From positions 1 to 8,430 of the forward strand of contig MGNX01000013.1 of NCBI GenBank assembly GCA_001796935.1: a stretch of 8,430 nucleotides of DNA, in the 5' to 3' direction. A program made the position numbers and the translations under genes. Below, piece by piece: positions 6,656-8,430 of this stretch (positions are counted from its first letter, which is position 1; every line of letters starts with the position of its first letter). This stretch comes from Chloroflexi bacterium RBG_16_60_22 (GTDB lineage Bacteria; Chloroflexota; Dehalococcoidia; Dehalococcoidales; RBG-16-60-22). A model generated the notes under the pieces. It searched no databases. It was not told the origin of the DNA and was given only the letters and a program-made list of their open reading frames with translations.

Positions 6656-6746
6656 TGTCATTCCCAACTTGATTGGGAATCCAGGGGAGAACGGAGAGGA
6701 GCAAATTTGCTACCTCCTCTGGATTCCCGCTTTCGCGGGAATGACA
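6656..6746. repeat. Palindromic dispersed repeat, copy 2 (91 bp, inverted relative to copy 1)
   Basis: This element has the same ends as copy 1: TGTCATTCC at 6656-6664 and GGAATGACA at 6738-6746. Two hairpins lie at its edges: ATTCCCAA / TTGGGAAT (6660-6667 with 6673-6680) and ATTCCCGC / GCGGGAAT (6723-6730 with 6735-6742). The second is the exact reverse complement of the GAAA-loop hairpin in copy 1. The centre is 34 bases instead of 6 and carries its own palindrome, GCAAATTTGC (6701-6710), inside AGAGGAG / CTCCTCT arms (6695-6701 with 6714-6720). It begins 18 bases after the dehydrogenase stop and ends 31 bases before the ribosome-binding site of the next gene, so it may also influence transcript ends or stability. 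Confidence 0.9.
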
Positions 6747-6793
6747 ATGTTGTGAAGATGCTTCTCCCGGGAGGGGGAAAGGAGATGTGAAAC

Positions 6794-7447
6794 ATGGCCA
6801 TGACACTGGCACAACTGGAAGCCGAGGTGCTCCGCCTCAAGGAACAGGTGGCGGAGAACGCCCGCACCAAAGACTACCTGGAAATATGGAAGCTGCAGTC
6901 CCTTTACTCACACCTCTACCACATCGGCCGGCGGGCGGAGATACCGTCCCTCTTCGCCCAGAAAACGCCGGGGGTGTCCCTGGAGATAGAGGACAGCGGC
7001 GTCTACGAGGGCATCGAGGGCGTCAAACGACTCTGGAGCACCGTCTTCAGCGAGCAGAGCCACCTCACGGCGGGGTTCATGGCGGTGCACATGACGGTGA
7101 ACCCCATCATCGAGATTAACCGGGCCGGGACCAAGGCCAGGGGCCTGTGGCATTCCCACGGGTACGCTTCCCTGCGGGTCAACGGGCAGTTGACCCCGTT
7201 CCTGTGCCTGGGGAAGTATGACATGGAGTACGTTAAAGAAGACGGCCGGTGGAGGTTCCTCAAGTTCGTTTACCGGCTCACCTTCATGTCCCCCTACCAC
7301 CGGGACTGGATAGAAGAGGCCCAGGGCGCCAGCATCGCGGGGTCGCCGCTGAACCACCCGGACCGTCCCACCACCTACCACCTGCCTTACAGTCCGTACC
7401 GGATAAATGTGATGCAGCCCCCGCCGCCGGAGCCCTACCCGGACTAG
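6794..7447 (+). CDS. SnoaL-like / NTF2-like family protein
   Basis: This 217-residue protein appears to have an NTF2-like alpha+beta cone domain of the SnoaL type, a fold used by polyketide cyclases, ketosteroid isomerase and dehydratases such as BaiE. A short N-terminal helix with coiled-coil character (LAQLEAEVLRLKEQVAEN, 5-22) precedes the first domain helix (YLEIWKLQSLYSHLYHIGR). Next come the strand-rich core with H99 (AVHMTVNPIIEI), ARGLWHSHGY (115-124) and the typical GRWRFLKFVYRLTFMSPYHRDW (151-172). A Pro/Tyr-rich tail follows, ending in PPPPEPYPD. The ATG at 6794 lies eight bases after AAAGGAGA (6778-6785). No signal peptide or membrane segment is seen. The fold is common beside ene-reductase genes, so an isomerase or dehydratase role on the same compounds is possible but unproved. 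Its stop shares bases with the convergent pilin gene. Confidence 0.8.
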   Translation: MAMTLAQLEAEVLRLKEQVAENARTKDYLEIWKLQSLYSHLYHIGRRAEIPSLFAQKTPGVSLEIEDSGVYEGIEGVKRLWSTVFSEQSHLTAGFMAVHMTVNPIIEINRAGTKARGLWHSHGYASLRVNGQLTPFLCLGKYDMEYVKEDGRWRFLKFVYRLTFMSPYHRDWIEEAQGASIAGSPLNHPDRPTTYHLPYSPYRINVMQPPPPEPYPD

Positions 7448-7803
7448 GGCAGCAGCTGGCGTACCGTGCCGTCGGCGGCGAAGATATACTGGCACCCCAG
7501 CGTCACCGCGCCGCCATCCAGTCCGCCCAGGTAGTCGGCCAGCACCAGCGGCGGGCTATCGGTGGTGTGGACCAGGGTCATATCGGCCGTGGGGCCGACG
7601 GGCACCAGAGTGCCGGTGCCGCTATCGAACAGCATCGCCACGGTGGCCGTCTGGATGTTATGAAGCTCCGCCTCCCAGGCCTCGGCTTTACCCTTGCCGA
7701 ACAGCTGGCTGACATGCGGCATGGCGATAGCGGCGAGAAGGCCGAGTATCACCACGACGATGAGCATCTCCAGAAAAACGCCGGTGGCCTGTTTTTCCTG
7801 CAT
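7444..7803 (-). CDS. Type IV pilin-like / type II secretion pseudopilin-like protein
   Basis: From the ATG at 7803 this gives 119 residues. A short charged leader MQEKQATG is followed by the hydrophobic pilin helix VFLEMLIVVVILGLLAAIAMP (about 9-29), which anchors the protein in the membrane before assembly and packs the filament core. A polar helix follows (FGKGKAEAWEAELHNIQTATVAML), then a small C-terminal domain of about 65 residues ending GCQYIFAADGTVRQLLP, a layout I associate with Dehalococcoidia pilin-like proteins. The frame is open to a TTG at 7890 (ATGs at 7887 and 7830), but the shorter start gives the standard leader length. GGGGA lies just upstream as a weak ribosome-binding site. 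The prepilin site is irregular: Glu is at +4 after the Gly, not +5. No assembly ATPase, peptidase or platform gene is in view. Confidence 0.82.
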   Translation of the reverse strand: MQEKQATGVFLEMLIVVVILGLLAAIAMPHVSQLFGKGKAEAWEAELHNIQTATVAMLFDSGTGTLVPVGPTADMTLVHTTDSPPLVLADYLGGLDGGAVTLGCQYIFAADGTVRQLLP

Positions 7804-7861
7804 TTTCCCCGTATCGCGCCGGCGGGACATCCGAGGGTACCGGGGCGCTGATAGTACTAAT

Positions 7862-7890
7862 GTAATAGTTATCCGACCGTTGAGCATCAA
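7862..7890 (-). promoter_or_regulatory. Weak candidate promoter for the pilin-like gene
   Basis: On the minus strand TTGATG (7890-7885) and TATTAC (7867-7862) are separated by 17 bases. Transcription would start near 7855, about 50 bases before the preferred ATG at 7803. If real, this rules out the longer protein starts at 7887 and 7890. Confidence 0.3.
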
Positions 7891-7904
7891 TACTTCTCAC
7901 TAAT

Positions 7905-7958
7905 TTGACTGGGGGATAGCCCCCAATTCGGCCGACAATGGGGGTCAACCCTTAAGGG
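7905..7958. repeat. Cluster of palindromes in the divergent intergenic region
   Basis: Several inverted repeats are packed into 54 bases. GGGGG/CCCCC (7911-7915 with 7920-7924) has a 4-base loop. CCCCCA/TGGGGG (7920-7925 with 7939-7944) competes with the first hairpin. Inside it is the palindrome TCGGCCGA (7928-7935), and TTGAC/GTCAA (7905-7909 with 7944-7948) frames the whole. CCCTTAAGGG (7949-7958) follows. No gene is visible here. It could be a regulator-binding region for the divergent pilin and receiver genes or a degraded palindromic element. Confidence 0.6.
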
Positions 7959-8004
7959 AAATAGAGGATTTTTTGCTTTTCAGGCCGGCCCCGCTGCTTT
8001 AAAT

Positions 8005-8016
8005 TATAAGTGTAGC
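8005..8016 (+). promoter_or_regulatory. Possible -10 box giving a leaderless transcript of the receiver gene
   Basis: TATAAG at 8005-8010 ends six bases before the ATG at 8017, and no Shine-Dalgarno sequence is present between. A start of transcription at or next to the A of the ATG would make a leaderless mRNA. No convincing -35 box is seen at 16-18 bases upstream, so this is tentative. Confidence 0.25.
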
Positions 8017-8403
8017 ATGAGTAAGCGGGCCCTCTTTTTTAACTATATGACGGTGTACCCGGTCCTGGCCGACCTCCTCGCCAGGGACGGCTACGGGGTC
8101 GAGGTGGTACCGGACGCCGGGAAAGGCCTGGCGCGGCTGGACGCCCGGGCCTACGACGTCGTCATCGTCAGGGAAAGCCCCGGCAACGAAAGCTGGAAAC
8201 TCTGCGAGAAAATACGGGAGGTCTCCGCCGCGCCGCTTATCGTCGTCAGCGCCAACGCCAGCACCGAGAGCAGCGTCCGGGCCATCAACGCCGGCGCCGA
8301 TTACTTCATGAGGAAGCCCTTCGGTCCCCTGGAGTTCCTGGCCCGGGTCAACTCCCTGCGGCAGCGCCGCGTCGCCGGGCAGCCCCTCACGGTCAGCCCG
8401 TAA
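8017..8403 (+). CDS. Degenerate stand-alone response-regulator receiver-domain protein
   Basis: This 128-residue protein follows the CheY-like receiver layout from end to end and has no output domain. Strand 1 is KRALFFNY, strand 3 is YDVVIVRES, PGNESWKLCEKIR aligns with the usual PGMDGxELCRRIR, strand 4 is PLIVVSANAS, and strand 5 with its loop is NAGADYFMRKPFGPLEFLARV. The conserved switch residues S78 and K100 remain. The acidic pair at the end of strand 1 is N9-Y10, and the phospho-acceptor Asp at the end of strand 3 is replaced by R52, with a one-residue shortening of the loop. It therefore should not be phosphorylated in the usual way and may act as a protein-docking or constitutive module. 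The short C-terminus ends in a clean TAA. It has no visible partner kinase and diverges from the pilin-like gene. Confidence 0.85.
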   Translation: MSKRALFFNYMTVYPVLADLLARDGYGVEVVPDAGKGLARLDARAYDVVIVRESPGNESWKLCEKIREVSAAPLIVVSANASTESSVRAINAGADYFMRKPFGPLEFLARVNSLRQRRVAGQPLTVSP

Positions 8404-8430
8404 CCGGACTTGCTTAATCCGCCCGACTTT

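Noticed and set aside
6764..6773. CTCCCGGGAG palindrome upstream of the SnoaL-like gene
   Set aside because: Ten bases in GC-rich DNA with no further structure; not enough to call an operator or translation switch.
6785..6790. ATGTGA start-stop just before the SnoaL-like gene
   Set aside because: It overlaps the end of the ribosome-binding site and is most likely chance.
4323..6793. A complete transposon or genomic island between the two repeats
   Set aside because: There is no transposase or integrase and no clear target-site duplication; the elements alone do not prove mobility of the genes between them.
6615..6870. Small minus-strand frames containing HCHSRESGNP or SFPRKRESRG
   Set aside because: They are translations of repeat copy 2 and its flanks, not genes.
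7804..7890. Extended N-terminus of the pilin-like protein
   Set aside because: It would give a 37-residue leader, far longer than usual, and a possible promoter lies within it.

Overview
The window is GC-rich, gene-dense bacterial DNA with nine protein genes and no RNA gene, CRISPR array or transposase that I can see. The gene families suggest an anaerobe of the Chloroflexota, probably class Dehalococcoidia: a flavin/iron-sulfur ene-reductase, an FAD_binding_2 flavoprotein, an iron-type alcohol dehydrogenase, a small cupin, a MarR regulator, a SnoaL/NTF2-like protein and a pilin-like protein with a short C-terminal domain. This placement comes from remembered family patterns, not from a marker gene.

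Left part (1-4322, + strand): three closely spaced genes look like one operon of redox enzymes. First is an Old-Yellow-Enzyme/2-enoate-reductase-like protein with FMN, [4Fe-4S] and FAD/NAD(P) parts, whose N-terminus lies off the left edge. Next is a soluble FAD-dependent oxidoreductase of the fumarate-reductase flavoprotein fold, then an iron-containing alcohol dehydrogenase. The first two keep their cofactor sites, but their substrate pockets differ from the textbook members. I infer a pathway that reduces or oxidises enone and alcohol groups on an unknown carbon compound.

Middle (4323-6746): a 63-bp palindromic repeat, a cupin gene (+), a MarR-type repressor (-), a divergent D-2-hydroxyacid dehydrogenase (+), and a 91-bp palindromic repeat of the same family in inverted orientation. 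The two repeats share an identical 30-bp arm and bracket these three genes. The MarR and dehydrogenase genes share an AT-rich divergent control region.

Right part (6747-8430): a SnoaL/NTF2-like gene (+) meets a type IV pilin-like gene (-) tail to tail, and one CTAG tetranucleotide supplies both stop codons. The pilin-like protein has an irregular prepilin-peptidase site. A palindrome-rich intergenic region then separates it from a stand-alone receiver-domain protein that has lost its phospho-acceptor aspartate.

The strongest leads are the altered catalytic pockets of the two flavoenzymes, the inverted pair of palindromic elements, the degenerate receiver and the odd pilin. No single complete new system can be proved from this window.
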